The notes: generated by a model from the sequence alone, not told the origin. A DNA stretch of 64,000 bases from Cyclobacteriaceae bacterium (GCA_016786495.1 JAEUUJ010000005.1:1-64000); one strand, 5' to 3'; counted from the stretch's first letter, positions 17,392 to 25,752 are shown. Made by a program: numbers and translations.

Positions 17392-18413
17392 TTCCAGCCC
17401 TGCGCCTGCAGCGGAACAACGTTACCCTGCTTGGTAATCATCACACGCTCATCGGTTTTTTCATGTACGTAGCCGATCATATGAATATCGGAATGGTTCT
17501 TCACCTTTTCAAAATCCGCCTGACTGATGGTGAACAGTAATTCATAATCTTCACCTCCGTTCAACGCGGCAGTAATCGGATCAATCTTGAACTCCAGCGC
17601 AGCCGTGTTAAAGGTCATTTGATCGATGGGCACTTTGTCTTCGTAAATGCGGATTCCCACATTCGAATTTTTGCAGATGTGGAATAGCTCCGAGGCCAGT
17701 CCATCTGAAATGTCAATCATGGAAGTGGGCCTAACACCAAGCTCTTCCAGTTCAAAAACAATGTCTGTACGTGCCATCGACCTGAGCTGACGGCCAACAA
17801 TGTATTCGTATTTCTCCAGCGAAGGCTGCATGTTCGGATCGGCCTGGAAAACCTCTTTCTCCCGTTCCAGAACCTGTAAGCCCATAAAGGCCGCGCCCAG
17901 ATCGCCTGTTACACAAATGATGTCGTTGGGTTTTGCACCATCCCGATAAACCACCTTATCTTTTTTAACGCGACCCAACACGGTAAGCGAGATCATCAAC
18001 CCGGCACGCGATGAAGTTGTATCACCCCCTACCAGGTCAACTTGATAATGCTCACACGCAGCGCGGATACCTTCGTATAACGCATCAACCGCTTCAACCG
18101 AAAACCGGTTACTGATCGCGAGGCTTACCACAATCTGCTCGGCCTTGCCGTTCATCGCAGCAATGTCAGACACGTTTACCGATACAGCTTTGTAACCGAG
18201 ATGCTGAAGCGGGGTGTAAGCCAAATCGAAGTGAACGCTCTCGGCCAGCACATCGGTCGACACGAGCAGGTAATCACCACCCGCATCAATCACAGCCGCA
18301 TCGTCACCAATGCCCTTAACGGAAGTGGCGTTTTGCAGCGTAAAATTTTTACTGATCCGGTCGATTAACCCGAATTCTCCCAAATTGCTGATTTCTGACC
18401 TGTTTTCGCTCAT
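17376..18413 (-). CDS. thiL: thiamine-monophosphate kinase
   Basis: 345 residues from ATG 18413 (MSENRSEISNLGEFGLIDRI), which fits the usual N-terminus. The open frame continues upstream without family similarity. The PurM-like ATP-binding fold shows GIGDDAAVI, STDVLAESVHFD, NVSDIAAMNG, VGGDTTSS, ITGDLG-like VTGDLGAAFMG and MIDISDGLASEL. It phosphorylates thiamine monophosphate to thiamine pyrophosphate using ATP in the cytoplasm. No other thiamine genes are nearby and I see no TPP riboswitch upstream. The 3' end overlaps the convergent kinase gene by 16 bases. Confidence 0.96.
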   Translation of the reverse strand: MSENRSEISNLGEFGLIDRISKNFTLQNATSVKGIGDDAAVIDAGGDYLLVSTDVLAESVHFDLAYTPLQHLGYKAVSVNVSDIAAMNGKAEQIVVSLAISNRFSVEAVDALYEGIRAACEHYQVDLVGGDTTSSRAGLMISLTVLGRVKKDKVVYRDGAKPNDIICVTGDLGAAFMGLQVLEREKEVFQADPNMQPSLEKYEYIVGRQLRSMARTDIVFELEELGVRPTSMIDISDGLASELFHICKNSNVGIRIYEDKVPIDQMTFNTAALEFKIDPITAALNGGEDYELLFTISQADFEKVKNHSDIHMIGYVHEKTDERVMITKQGNVVPLQAQGWNHFSS

Positions 18414-18548
18414 ACCGGTTGTCGTTGTAACCATCCCTTCAGCGACACCGCAGACGGTTTGGCAGGCAAAAATACGATTCTCGACCAATTTCAACCGCTT
18501 TCGCAGGTTACCCGGTATCAATACCCAAGCAACAAAACCCGTAACGAT

Positions 18549-18707
18549 ATGAGAAGGTTGATTTCGGTTTCTATTGTGGCATTAATCATTCTTTCATCCT
18601 GCGCGACTGAAAAGTCGTATTACCAAACACGCGTGGGTAAGCGCAAACTAAAATATTACAACGCAGTTCAATTCGGACAAAAGGACGTGCCGAAACCGAA
18701 GTTCTGA
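18549..18707 (+). CDS. small lipoprotein, 52 residues
   Basis: The product MRRLISVSIVALIILSSCAT has a textbook lipoprotein signal with lipobox LSSC (Cys18). About 34 basic, Tyr-rich residues follow (KSYYQTRVGKRKLKYYNAVQ). ATG 18549 is preferred over an upstream in-frame start because it begins exactly at the signal peptide. The function is unknown. It is divergent from thiL and ends 10 bp before the convergent epimerase gene. Confidence 0.72.
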   Translation: MRRLISVSIVALIILSSCATEKSYYQTRVGKRKLKYYNAVQFGQKDVPKPKF

Positions 18708-18717
18708 CGTGCTAAGC

Positions 18718-19131
18718 TCACAACGCTTTATCAGCAATTTCCTGGCATAACTCGATTAAAACCCCACCCGTTGACTTAGGGTGCAGAAAGCAAATTAACT
18801 TGTTGTCTGCGCCTTTTTTTGCTTCCGGATTGATGAGTTCAAAACCCTGCTCTTGGTAATGCGCAATCGACTGTTTGATATCGTTAACCTCAAACGCAAG
18901 ATGGTGTATACCCTCACCGCGTTTGTCGATAAATTTGGCAATAGGTGATGTAGCCGTACTGGCTTCCAGCAACTCAATTTTTACACCGTTCACGTTAAAG
19001 AACGATGTACGCACACCCTCGCTGGCAACCTCTTCAATTTTGTAATGTGCCTTACCCAGGAGTTTTTCAAACAGGGCATTGGCCTGGCCGAGGTTCTTCA
19101 CGGCAATGCCGATGTGCTCGAGTTTTTCCAT
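18718..19131 (-). CDS. mce: methylmalonyl-CoA epimerase
   Basis: 137 residues with the VOC fold of two beta-alpha-beta-beta-beta units. The start, MEKLEHIGIAVKNLGQA, carries the first metal His; GEGIHHLAFEV carries the second and GGVLIELCQE the closing Glu. It interconverts R- and S-methylmalonyl-CoA in the propionyl-CoA / succinyl-CoA route. The length matches the family. The mutase is not in this window. It is divergent from the gene at 19206. Confidence 0.93.
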   Translation of the reverse strand: MEKLEHIGIAVKNLGQANALFEKLLGKAHYKIEEVASEGVRTSFFNVNGVKIELLEASTATSPIAKFIDKRGEGIHHLAFEVNDIKQSIAHYQEQGFELINPEAKKGADNKLICFLHPKSTGGVLIELCQEIADKAL

Positions 19132-19205
19132 AATTGCTAAATTTGTCGGGAAAATGAGAACTTTTTGAGGGTAATGAAAGTTTCAAACCATGAATCTGAG
19201 GTAAA

Positions 19206-19616
19206 ATGATCGAAACGAACAGCGAAATCCACGTAGAAGCAGCCCGCATTCAGCAGGAGATAAAAGACTACCTGGGCACACGAACCTCCGACCTCGTGTT
19301 TGAATATGCGCTTGCCGACGGGAAGGTAAAGCTCGATTTGATCACCGTAAATCCGCGGCATAAGCAGGCGTTCCTGTTCCATTCCGAAACCGGTATCGAT
19401 AAGCTTGACGCCCTGCGCAAAATGCTGAACTACGTTCAGAATTATAAAGAGAAAGAAAACAGTTATACGATTCAGTGGGTTGCTAAAGGAGACAAAGAAC
19501 TTCACACCTCGTATTTCAAGGCCGGAAACATCATGGATGCGTTACAAAAATTGTACTACGGCCGCGACATGAACACCATTACCGTTTTTAGTGTAGTATT
19601 GAACCCGATCTCTTAA
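19206..19616 (+). CDS. conserved hypothetical protein upstream of the Fe-S carrier
   Basis: 136 soluble residues starting MIETNSEIHVEAARIQQEIK. Mixed alpha/beta, with KVKLDLITVNPRHKQAFLF and ENSYTIQWVAKGDKELHTSY strands and an ending that mentions no known motif. I do not recognise a family. It ends four bases before the A-type Fe-S carrier gene, so the pair is an operon and a role near Fe-S assembly is possible but unproven. A TAAATTTG -7-like box at 19138-19145 lies about 60 bp upstream. Confidence 0.75.
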   Translation: MIETNSEIHVEAARIQQEIKDYLGTRTSDLVFEYALADGKVKLDLITVNPRHKQAFLFHSETGIDKLDALRKMLNYVQNYKEKENSYTIQWVAKGDKELHTSYFKAGNIMDALQKLYYGRDMNTITVFSVVLNPIS

Positions 19617-19620
19617 GGTT

Positions 19621-19950
19621 ATGATTAGCGTTACCGATAAAGCAAAAGACAAAATCAGCGAACTCCTGCTGGCGGATGGCCGTACTCCCGCTACGCACAA
19701 CGTGCGTGTTTCTGTAAAAGGCGGTGGCTGCTCCGGGCTGATGTACGACCTGGATTTCGATGACAAAATAAACCCGGCTGATCAGGTGTTTGAAGACAAG
19801 GGCGTTAAGATCCTGGTCGACAAAAAGAGCTTATTGTATCTGTTAGGAACCGTGCTCGATTTCTCAGACGGCCTGAACGGTAAAGGATTTCAATTCATCA
19901 ACCCGAATGCAACCCGTACCTGTGGGTGTGGCGAAAGCTTCGCGGTGTAG
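19621..19950 (+). CDS. A-type iron-sulfur carrier (IscA/SufA/ErpA family)
   Basis: 109 residues. It has the three conserved cysteines of A-type carriers: GGGCSGLMYDLDF near the middle and TCGCGESF at the C-terminus. GKGFQFINPNATRTCG is the usual lead-in. The protein accepts [Fe-S] clusters from a scaffold and passes them to apo-proteins in the cytoplasm. IscA, SufA and ErpA cannot be told apart from sequence alone, so no symbol is given. It is the second gene of a tight pair. Confidence 0.94.
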   Translation: MISVTDKAKDKISELLLADGRTPATHNVRVSVKGGGCSGLMYDLDFDDKINPADQVFEDKGVKILVDKKSLLYLLGTVLDFSDGLNGKGFQFINPNATRTCGCGESFAV

Positions 19951-19967
19951 GTTTCAGATTTTAATGG

Positions 19968-20378
19968 TCAGATCGTAGCAATGCATTTCAATTCGATGGC
20001 GATCGGAGTCGGCAGCGCATTGATTTCGATCGTGGTTCTGCACGGCTGATTTTCCTTAAAATATTCCGCGTAGATTTTATTGAAGATTGGAAAGTCTTTC
20101 TTCATATTCGTGAGGAACACCGTTACATCCACCAGGTTCTCCCATTTCGAGCCTGAGGCTTCCAGCACATACCGAACATTCTGAAACACCGAATGGCATT
20201 GCTGTTCGATATCATACGAAACAATATTACCCTGAGTATCAAGTGTAACTCCGGGAATTTCTTTTGAACCTCGTTTCCGCGGGCCAACACCGCTTAAAAA
20301 AAGCAGGTTGCCAACCTTCCGCGCATGCGGATAGGCGCCAACGGGTTCCGGGGCTTTATCGGAATTGAGGATATTCAT
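19968..20378 (-). CDS. RidA-family protein, 2-aminomuconate deaminase-like
   Basis: 136 residues of the YjgF/YER057c/UK114 family: NSDKAPEPVGAYPHARKVGN at the start, then LLFLSGVGPRK, VFQNVRYVLEASGSKWENLV and RTTIEINALPTPIAIEL with the Arg and Glu of the pocket. RidA proteins hydrolyse reactive enamines and imines. The GAYPHARK start and GPRKRGSKEIPGV insertion resemble the 2-aminomuconate deaminase subgroup of the kynurenine pathway, but no other pathway gene is present here. Its ATG overlaps the TGA of the TonB-domain ORF (ATGA). Confidence 0.88.
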   Translation of the reverse strand: MNILNSDKAPEPVGAYPHARKVGNLLFLSGVGPRKRGSKEIPGVTLDTQGNIVSYDIEQQCHSVFQNVRYVLEASGSKWENLVDVTVFLTNMKKDFPIFNKIYAEYFKENQPCRTTIEINALPTPIAIELKCIATI

Positions 20379-20929
20379 AGATCAAGCTTGAAATTTATTG
20401 GTAATACAAAATCGGACTTAACAGGAATACCACGCAGTTTCCCAGGGATCCACTTTGGAGAGGACCTGACAACCCTGATAGCTTCTTTGTTCAGGGATTC
20501 ATAGCGGCCCTTTATAACTCGGATCGCAGAAATTTTGCCCTGAGCATCTACTTCAAATTTTACAAAAACACGGTCTTGCATTCCTGCTTGTCTGGCCTCA
20601 GGAGGATACTTTATATTTTTCTGAAGAAACCTCATCATTCCCTTAATCTCGCCCGGGAATACCGCTTGCTCGACTATCTCGTCATATTTTATCAATTCAT
20701 CCTTATAGGTCGATTCTCCCCGTAGAAATTGTCCCTTTTCATACCACTCCCTCGATAACACAGAATCCCCGGCGTTTATATACCAAACGGAATCGCGATA
20801 ACCGCCAACAACCTTTCCCTTTTCAAATAATCCGGTATCAAAAAGATCTCCATCGTAAAACCCAAACCCATCCTTTACTAGCTCATGTCCGCCAGCCCAA
20901 TAACTGACGATTTTGAAAGAGTCGGTCAA
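20375..20929 (-). CDS. TonB C-terminal-domain protein; probable 3' half of a frameshifted gene
   Basis: 184 residues counted from a TTG at 20929. The last 90 or so are a TonB C-terminal domain (KYPPEARQAG, VFVKFEVDAQGKISA, PKWIPGKLRGIPVKSDF). The first part carries MORN-like units (GFYDGDLFDTGLFEKGKVVG). There is no signal peptide or membrane anchor, which an energy transducer needs, and no ATG. The frame is open for about 14 codons upstream of the TTG, inside the preceding ORF. I therefore read this as the second half of one gene whose first half is 20926-21342. Inserting one T in the CTTT run near 20930 would join them. Such MORN-TonB proteins are common in Bacteroidota. Confidence 0.75.
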   Translation of the reverse strand: MTDSFKIVSYWAGGHELVKDGFGFYDGDLFDTGLFEKGKVVGGYRDSVWYINAGDSVLSREWYEKGQFLRGESTYKDELIKYDEIVEQAVFPGEIKGMMRFLQKNIKYPPEARQAGMQDRVFVKFEVDAQGKISAIRVIKGRYESLNKEAIRVVRSSPKWIPGKLRGIPVKSDFVLPINFKLDL

Positions 20930-21342
20930 AGAATTGTCTCCCGATAGAAATACTGAAGGGTTTGCTTGACCGTTCCGCTTTCAGTCCAATGAATGGCGTA
21001 ACCGGTTTTCTGGCCCTTTTTATAAAAACCTTTTTCCTTAAGTCGTCCGTTCGGATGATAAACACTATATGGTCCTTCTGCATAGCCTTCGCGATAGAAG
21101 CGTCTGGAGCGAAGTGAACTTGTGCTTGTATAAAAAGTCTTGACTGTGTCCACATAAACTGTATCAATCCACTTGATTGTTTCCCCTCGTTGCATCAAAA
21201 CTTTCTTTCCTGTTTCATAGTAGTGGCTGGTGCTGGCCTCGGTCGGCCTACCGTCTCTTGTAAAGTACTTTTTTACCGTCATTTGCCCGTTAGCAACCAC
21301 GGATAGTAGCGACAGAACGATCAAGCCAACAACCTTCATCAT
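20926..21342 (-). CDS. exported MORN-repeat protein; probable 5' half of a frameshifted gene
   Basis: 138 residues. A signal peptide (MKVVGLIVLSLLSVVANGQ) is followed by MORN/YwqK-like units: TVKKYFTRDGRPTEAS, YSVYHPNGRLKEKGFYKKGQ and YAIHWTESGTVKQTLQYF. The ORF stops within a unit, directly where the TonB-domain frame takes over. Joined, the product would be about 320 residues: signal, MORN repeats, TonB C-terminal domain. The start overlaps the stop of the aminopeptidase gene (ATGA). As it stands the product may be a truncated periplasmic protein, or the break may be a base-calling error. Confidence 0.75.
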   Translation of the reverse strand: MMKVVGLIVLSLLSVVANGQMTVKKYFTRDGRPTEASTSHYYETGKKVLMQRGETIKWIDTVYVDTVKTFYTSTSSLRSRRFYREGYAEGPYSVYHPNGRLKEKGFYKKGQKTGYAIHWTESGTVKQTLQYFYRETIL

Positions 21343-22637
21343 TTCGAGTTCATTAAGTCTTCAATTTCTTCCGCTTCAACCGGGATGTTTTTCATTAAGT
21401 CGCGCACACCATTCTTTTCAATCACAACATTGTTTTCCAGTCGCACGCCCAAACCCTCTTCTTTGATATAAATGCCCGGCTCAACCGTCCACACCATACC
21501 CGCCTGCATTTTGCTGTACATATTACCGGTATCATGAACGTCCAGCCCCAGGTGATGGCCCGTTCCATGCATAAAATACTTCATGAACAAGGGTTTGGCT
21601 GGATTCTGATTTTTCACGTCCGTTTTATCAATCAGCTTAAGCTTGATCAGTTCTGCTTCAGTGATTTTCTGTACTTCTTTATGATAGTCGTAGTACAACA
21701 CCCCGGGCTTCAGCAATTTTATCGCTGCACGTTTAATCCGCAGCACAGCGTTGTACACATCCTTCTGGCGTTTGGTGAACGTGCCATTCACCGGAATTGT
21801 GCGCGTCATGTCGGCATTGTAATTTCCGTATTCAGCGCCTACGTCCAGTAACAAAACGTCTCCCGCCTTACACACCTTGTTATTTTCCACGTAATGAAGA
21901 ACGCATGAGTTCGCTCCGCTGGCAATAATCGGCTCGTAGGCAAAACCACGCGAGCCGTTTCTTAAAAATTCGTGAATGAACTCAGCTTCAATCTCGTATT
22001 CCTTCACTCCGGGGTTCACAAACTTTAAAACTCTCCTGAATGCGTTGTTCGTGATATCACACGCCACCTGCATCTGCTCAATCTCCTCCTTCGATTTCAC
22101 CGCCCGCAACTTCGACAAGATGGGCGCAACACGTTCGTATTTATGCAACGGATACTTCTCTTTACACCATTGAATAAAACGTGAGTCACGGGTTTCCACA
22201 GCAACCTCCGCCCGGTAATGCTCATTCGTATTGAGATAAATAAACTCCGCCCCCCCCATCGTCAGCGCTGTGTTCAGCACACGGTGAAAATCGGTTGTCC
22301 AAAGAATCGTTTCAATGCCACTCAAGGCACGCGCTTCGTCCCGGGTGAGTTTATGTCCCTCCCAGGTGGCAATCAGCTCACTTGTTTCGCGAAGGAATAA
22401 CACCTCTCTGAATTTCTTCTCGGGATGATCGGGAAACAAAAGAAGAATCGTTTCCTCCTGATCTACACCGGTCAGGTAAAACAAATCGCTATTCTGCCGG
22501 AAGCGCATCGTACCATCGGCATTGGTAGGCATGATGTCGTTCGAATTAAACACGGCCACCGAACCTGATTTCAGTTCGGCTGCAAGCCGTTTCCGGTTGT
22601 TCACAAAAAGTGACTTGTTGATTTGCTTATAGCGCAT
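21339..22637 (-). CDS. pepP: Xaa-Pro aminopeptidase (aminopeptidase P family)
   Basis: 432 residues from ATG 22637 (MRYKQINKSLFVNNRKRLA), the usual start of the family; a TTG six codons upstream is not needed. The N-terminal creatinase-like domain has FRQNSDLFYLTGVDQEE. The C-terminal pita-bread domain holds all five metal ligands: LLLDVGAEYGNYNADMTR (two Asp), HGTGHHLGLDVHD (His), VEPGIYI (Glu) and GVRLENNVV (Glu). It removes an N-terminal residue before proline. It heads a minus-strand run with the MORN/TonB and RidA genes, each linked by an ATGA overlap. Confidence 0.94.
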   Translation of the reverse strand: MRYKQINKSLFVNNRKRLAAELKSGSVAVFNSNDIMPTNADGTMRFRQNSDLFYLTGVDQEETILLLFPDHPEKKFREVLFLRETSELIATWEGHKLTRDEARALSGIETILWTTDFHRVLNTALTMGGAEFIYLNTNEHYRAEVAVETRDSRFIQWCKEKYPLHKYERVAPILSKLRAVKSKEEIEQMQVACDITNNAFRRVLKFVNPGVKEYEIEAEFIHEFLRNGSRGFAYEPIIASGANSCVLHYVENNKVCKAGDVLLLDVGAEYGNYNADMTRTIPVNGTFTKRQKDVYNAVLRIKRAAIKLLKPGVLYYDYHKEVQKITEAELIKLKLIDKTDVKNQNPAKPLFMKYFMHGTGHHLGLDVHDTGNMYSKMQAGMVWTVEPGIYIKEEGLGVRLENNVVIEKNGVRDLMKNIPVEAEEIEDLMNSK

Positions 22638-22662
22638 GAAGTTGATTTTGCTCAAAAATAAA

Positions 22663-22693
22663 AAACCTGCTACGGTTTATGCGCAACAGGTTT
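22663..22693 (-). terminator. rho-independent terminator of the DUF4199 gene
   Basis: On the minus strand AAACCTG and CAGGTTT (7 bp, perfect) are separated by a 17-base loop and followed by a T-rich TTTATTTTT tract. It lies 24 bp after the DUF4199 stop and just before the aminopeptidase start. Confidence 0.65.
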
Positions 22694-22716
22694 ATGTATT
22701 TTACCGGAGGAGAATC

Positions 22717-23175
22717 CTACGTTGTTTCGGTTGGTTCGTCTGTTTGCAGATAGTTGATCAGCACGAACGTCACCAGCAGGCCTGAAAACAATCCTTCCAG
22801 CGCCACGATGAATGACACAATATAGGGATTCAGGAATCGGCCCATGGGTTCATTCTGCTGAAGCCAGACCATGAAGTCAGAATCAATGTGAACATAGATA
22901 AACAGAAATATGGCAAAGAGCACTGAGCCGATCGCGCCCGTGACCACGCCTACTACCAGCGCGCGGAAGTAATTAATGTGCTTTCCATGGGTCTCTTTGA
23001 ACTTTCGCAACGCGAGATAAATACCCGCCACGAGAATAAAGATGTTGAGCATTCTCAGTTCAACGATGTGGAAAAACCCGGTAAACTTCATGAGCAGAAA
23101 GAAGGCTGTTACACCAATGCCGATTCGGATACCGTAATCTTCGGGAATTCTCTTTGGGTCGTTGAAAATTATCAT
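22717..23175 (-). CDS. DUF4199 membrane protein
   Basis: 152 residues with four hydrophobic spans: GIRIGIGVTAFFLLMKF, LNIFILVAGIYLALRKF, ALVVGVVTGAIGSVLFAIFL and IVSFIVALEGLFSGLLVTF. The segment LRKFKETHGKHINYFRALVV is the hallmark of DUF4199 proteins, which are small inner-membrane proteins of unknown role in Bacteroidota. Two more copies are encoded at 41078-42147. It stands alone, with its own terminator downstream. Confidence 0.85.
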   Translation of the reverse strand: MIIFNDPKRIPEDYGIRIGIGVTAFFLLMKFTGFFHIVELRMLNIFILVAGIYLALRKFKETHGKHINYFRALVVGVVTGAIGSVLFAIFLFIYVHIDSDFMVWLQQNEPMGRFLNPYIVSFIVALEGLFSGLLVTFVLINYLQTDEPTETT

Positions 23176-23299
23176 GGTTCAAGGGTTTGGTTTCTTAAAT
23201 TTTACAATTTCCCCACATAATTTCAATCGTTTGAAAGGTATATTTTTCCTAATTTGTCAGGATATCCCCTAAAAACGCGTTAAACCAAACTCCACACGT

Positions 23300-24307
23300 A
23301 TGCTGAAGAAAATTCTAATCGGCCTCGCTGTACTGATCGTAGCCTTGCTGCTGATCGGTTTTTTGCTTCCGGGAAAAATGGAAGTATCGAAGACCACGAT
23401 GGTAAACGCTTCCGCGGAAGCCGTTTTTGAAGAATTGAACGACCTCCGAAACTGGCAGGAATGGCAGTACTGGAATACACTCGACAAACCAGGCGAATCA
23501 ACGATTACGTATGGCGAAAAAAGTGCAGGCACCGGAGCCAGCTATACGTGGGATGGTAAAAATACCGGCAAAGGAAAAATCACCATCACCGAGAGCATTC
23601 CCAACAAATCGGTTGCCAGCGACATCGAGTTTACCGGCAGCGGCTCAGCCAAAGGACTTTACACCGTTGAACCGCAAGGCGACAGCACGAAAACCACATT
23701 GAACTTTTCGTTCGACAATGGAATGAATCCCATTGGCCGCTGGATCAGCGTGTTCATGAAAGGTGAAATTGAACGAGCCTTTGACTACGGCCTTCAAAAA
23801 ATAAAAGAACGGGCCGAAGCAAAACCTAAGTTCACAGTCGACATTACCGAAGTTACCACACCTGTCGTTTATTATGTCGGAATCGAATCGAAAGGCGTAA
23901 TCGCTACCAGTAATGAGGTTAATGAACTCATGACCAAAACCTATGGTCAAATCGCTACCGATCTGAACAAAGCCAAGGTACCTACAACCGGTGCGCCATT
24001 TTGCCTGATCACCAAGTGGGACGATGCCACAAAACAAATGGACATGATTTGCGCATTCCCGGTGGATGAAAAAGCGAAGGTTCCATCCAAATACAAGGTT
24101 CAACAAATACCAGCCGGTAACGCCGTGAAAGCAATTCACCGCGGTGACTACCGAGCCATGGAGAAAACTCACATTCAAATCAATCAGTATATCGGCATGA
24201 AACAGCTCTCCATAAACGGAGCGCCGTGGGAAAGTTATCTCACCGATCCGATGATTGAAAAAGATACCACTTCATGGGTGACGGAGATTTACTATCCCGT
24301 CCAGTAA
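23300..24307 (+). CDS. membrane-anchored SRPBCC domain plus GyrI-like domain protein
   Basis: 335 residues. A single N-terminal span (LIGLAVLIVALLLIGFLLPG) is followed by an SRPBCC/START-like ligand-binding fold (residues about 30-165; MVNASAEAVFEELNDLRNW). A GyrI-like/AraC effector-binding domain fills the rest (about 180-335; VYYVGIESKG, KAIHRGDYRAM). Both domains have hydrophobic pockets for small molecules. The ligand is unknown. This two-domain layout with an anchor is common in the phylum. A strong terminator follows at 24333-24378. Confidence 0.86.
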   Translation: MLKKILIGLAVLIVALLLIGFLLPGKMEVSKTTMVNASAEAVFEELNDLRNWQEWQYWNTLDKPGESTITYGEKSAGTGASYTWDGKNTGKGKITITESIPNKSVASDIEFTGSGSAKGLYTVEPQGDSTKTTLNFSFDNGMNPIGRWISVFMKGEIERAFDYGLQKIKERAEAKPKFTVDITEVTTPVVYYVGIESKGVIATSNEVNELMTKTYGQIATDLNKAKVPTTGAPFCLITKWDDATKQMDMICAFPVDEKAKVPSKYKVQQIPAGNAVKAIHRGDYRAMEKTHIQINQYIGMKQLSINGAPWESYLTDPMIEKDTTSWVTEIYYPVQ

Positions 24308-24332
24308 ATTTGTTCTTCATCATTTCTCAATG

Positions 24333-24378
24333 AATTCCGGGCTTGCGGTTTAAAAATTCCGGCCCGGAATTTTTTTTA
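24333..24378 (+). terminator. rho-independent terminator after the SRPBCC/GyrI gene
   Basis: AATTCCGGGC and GCCCGGAATT form a perfect 10 bp stem (24333-24342 with 24362-24371), followed on the plus strand by seven more T residues. It also lies directly after the stop of the convergent gene at 24376, so it may serve both. Confidence 0.8.
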
Positions 24379-25344
24379 GTCATCCGCTTCCGGCCTCACG
24401 TTAAATCGCTGCGCCTTCCAATCGTCAAGGCTCTTCTTTCGCTGTGCCAATTCCGCTTCTGTGGGGACATAGTCAATCAAGGCTTTTAAATCCGGCTGAC
24501 CGGCATCCACCCAGGCCGTGTACCAGAAGTCGCCAATCATTTTTATGGCATCGCGCATGCGCTGCTCAACCATTCCGTTCAACGCTTTGTGATAGGCTTT
24601 CGAAAATTCAACCGAATAGACTTTAATCGTTTGCTTGCCTTTTGTTTCAAACGAAAACTTCTTCTCACCGAATTTTTTGGTTAGTCGCTTTTCGAGTAAC
24701 AACACCGAATCAAGATGAAGGTGAGAACCTTCAATAGCTTTCCAGGCTGCCAGCTGCGGGTTGGTGATGTACGCTGCGCGACCCGTAAAAAAGTCGTAGT
24801 TGCCTGCGAATAATTCAGGTAATCGTGATTCCCAGAAACCATGAATACCTTCCTGACCGGTCAATTGACCGTTATAATTTTCGGTGGTATGAAGCGGAAC
24901 ATGGGCGTCTGCGATGTAGTGCCCTAACTCGGCAGAATGCAATAGAATCTTCGCGGGATCGCGCAGCATAAATGCATCCCGCAACCGAAAATACATCGTG
25001 TTGATGTGCCACGGCACAATTCCATAGGCCTTCAGGGTATCTTCGGTGTATCGCGTCACCGCGTCTTTCCAGTATCGCGGCATCTTGTACAGGGCACTGT
25101 CGCCATAATGATCCACATCCAAATAATGCCGGGCAGCTTCATCGGCTACGGTGTACCGCCTGCGGTCGGGATTTACAGCAGCCTCGCTGATATACCGGAT
25201 GTTCTTTTTGTAGAAGCCGATCATTTCCGGGGGCAGCGTAAAAACCGCCAAACGATTGATTTGCTGGTGGCCAAAGAAGCCCCAACCGCTCGACAAAACA
25301 CCTGTAAAAACCAGCAAAACAATATAAAAATGACGTTTTTGCAT
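24376..25344 (-). CDS. zinc-dependent phospholipase C / S1-P1 nuclease-like protein
   Basis: 322 residues from ATG 25344 (MQKRHFYIVLLVFTG), where the signal peptide begins; the open frame runs on upstream without sense. The mature protein starts GWGFFGHQQINRLAVF and continues with ARHYLDVDHYG and SAELGHYIADAHVPLHTTEN. These Trp, His and Asp residues are the tri-zinc site of the phospholipase C/P1 nuclease fold. It should hydrolyse phosphodiesters in the periplasm or outside. Phospholipid versus nucleic-acid substrate is not decided by the sequence. It is divergent from rpsT across 90 bp. Confidence 0.85.
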   Translation of the reverse strand: MQKRHFYIVLLVFTGVLSSGWGFFGHQQINRLAVFTLPPEMIGFYKKNIRYISEAAVNPDRRRYTVADEAARHYLDVDHYGDSALYKMPRYWKDAVTRYTEDTLKAYGIVPWHINTMYFRLRDAFMLRDPAKILLHSAELGHYIADAHVPLHTTENYNGQLTGQEGIHGFWESRLPELFAGNYDFFTGRAAYITNPQLAAWKAIEGSHLHLDSVLLLEKRLTKKFGEKKFSFETKGKQTIKVYSVEFSKAYHKALNGMVEQRMRDAIKMIGDFWYTAWVDAGQPDLKALIDYVPTEAELAQRKKSLDDWKAQRFNVRPEADD

Positions 25345-25404
25345 CCTGAGAATATAGGACTCTAAAAATCTCAAACGCAGAATCCAAAATCTGAAATCTT
25401 TCGC

Positions 25405-25412
25405 TACCTTTG
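25405..25412 (+). promoter_or_regulatory. Bacteroidota-type -7 box of rpsT
   Basis: TACCTTTG is a perfect match to the TAnnTTTG box recognised by the primary sigma factor of this phylum, 22 bp before the rpsT ATG. I see no clear -33 TTTG. Confidence 0.7.
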
Positions 25413-25434
25413 CAGTCCTTTTTATCAAGAAACC

Positions 25435-25689
25435 ATGGCAAATCACAAGTCAGCAGAAAAGAAAATCCGTTCAAGCGCAGCCAAGCGTGACAAGAACCGC
25501 TACCAGCACAAAACAACCCGTACCGCGATCAAGAATTTGAAAGCCGTAACCGGTAAGTCAGAAGCAGAAGGTCAGTTGAAAACTGTTTCCGCTCAAATCG
25601 ACAAGCTGGCAAAGAAGGGTGTGATCCACTGGAAAAAAGCAGCAAACCAGAAATCAAAGCTCGCTAAAGCTGTAAACAAGCTGAAGTAA
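25435..25689 (+). CDS. rpsT: 30S ribosomal protein S20
   Basis: 84 residues. It starts MANHKSAEKKIRSSAAKRDK and has the long Lys/Arg-rich helices and GVIHWKKAANQKSKL ending of S20. The protein binds 16S rRNA early in 30S assembly. The length is standard. It is monocistronic, between a TAnnTTTG promoter and a strong terminator. Confidence 0.98.
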   Translation: MANHKSAEKKIRSSAAKRDKNRYQHKTTRTAIKNLKAVTGKSEAEGQLKTVSAQIDKLAKKGVIHWKKAANQKSKLAKAVNKLK

Positions 25690-25720
25690 GCTTTCATCGC
25701 TTTCTATAAAGTATTCAAGG

Positions 25721-25752
25721 CCCGGAGTTTTAAAACACTCCGGGTCTTTTAT
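25721..25752 (+). terminator. rho-independent terminator of rpsT
   Basis: CCCGGAGT (25721-25728) pairs with ACTCCGGG (25737-25744) around an eight-base loop, followed by TCTTTTATTTTT. It ends just before the radC start. Confidence 0.85.

Noticed and set aside
23405-23425. Palindrome TTCCGCGGAAG, also present near 61250
   Set aside because: Both copies lie inside genes and encode in-frame Ser-Ala-Glu-type residues; two copies in 64 kb are explained by codon use.
23645-24178. 177-codon open frame antisense to the SRPBCC/GyrI gene
   Set aside because: It lies wholly inside a well-supported gene and has unlikely composition (rich in Cys, Phe, Gly and His).
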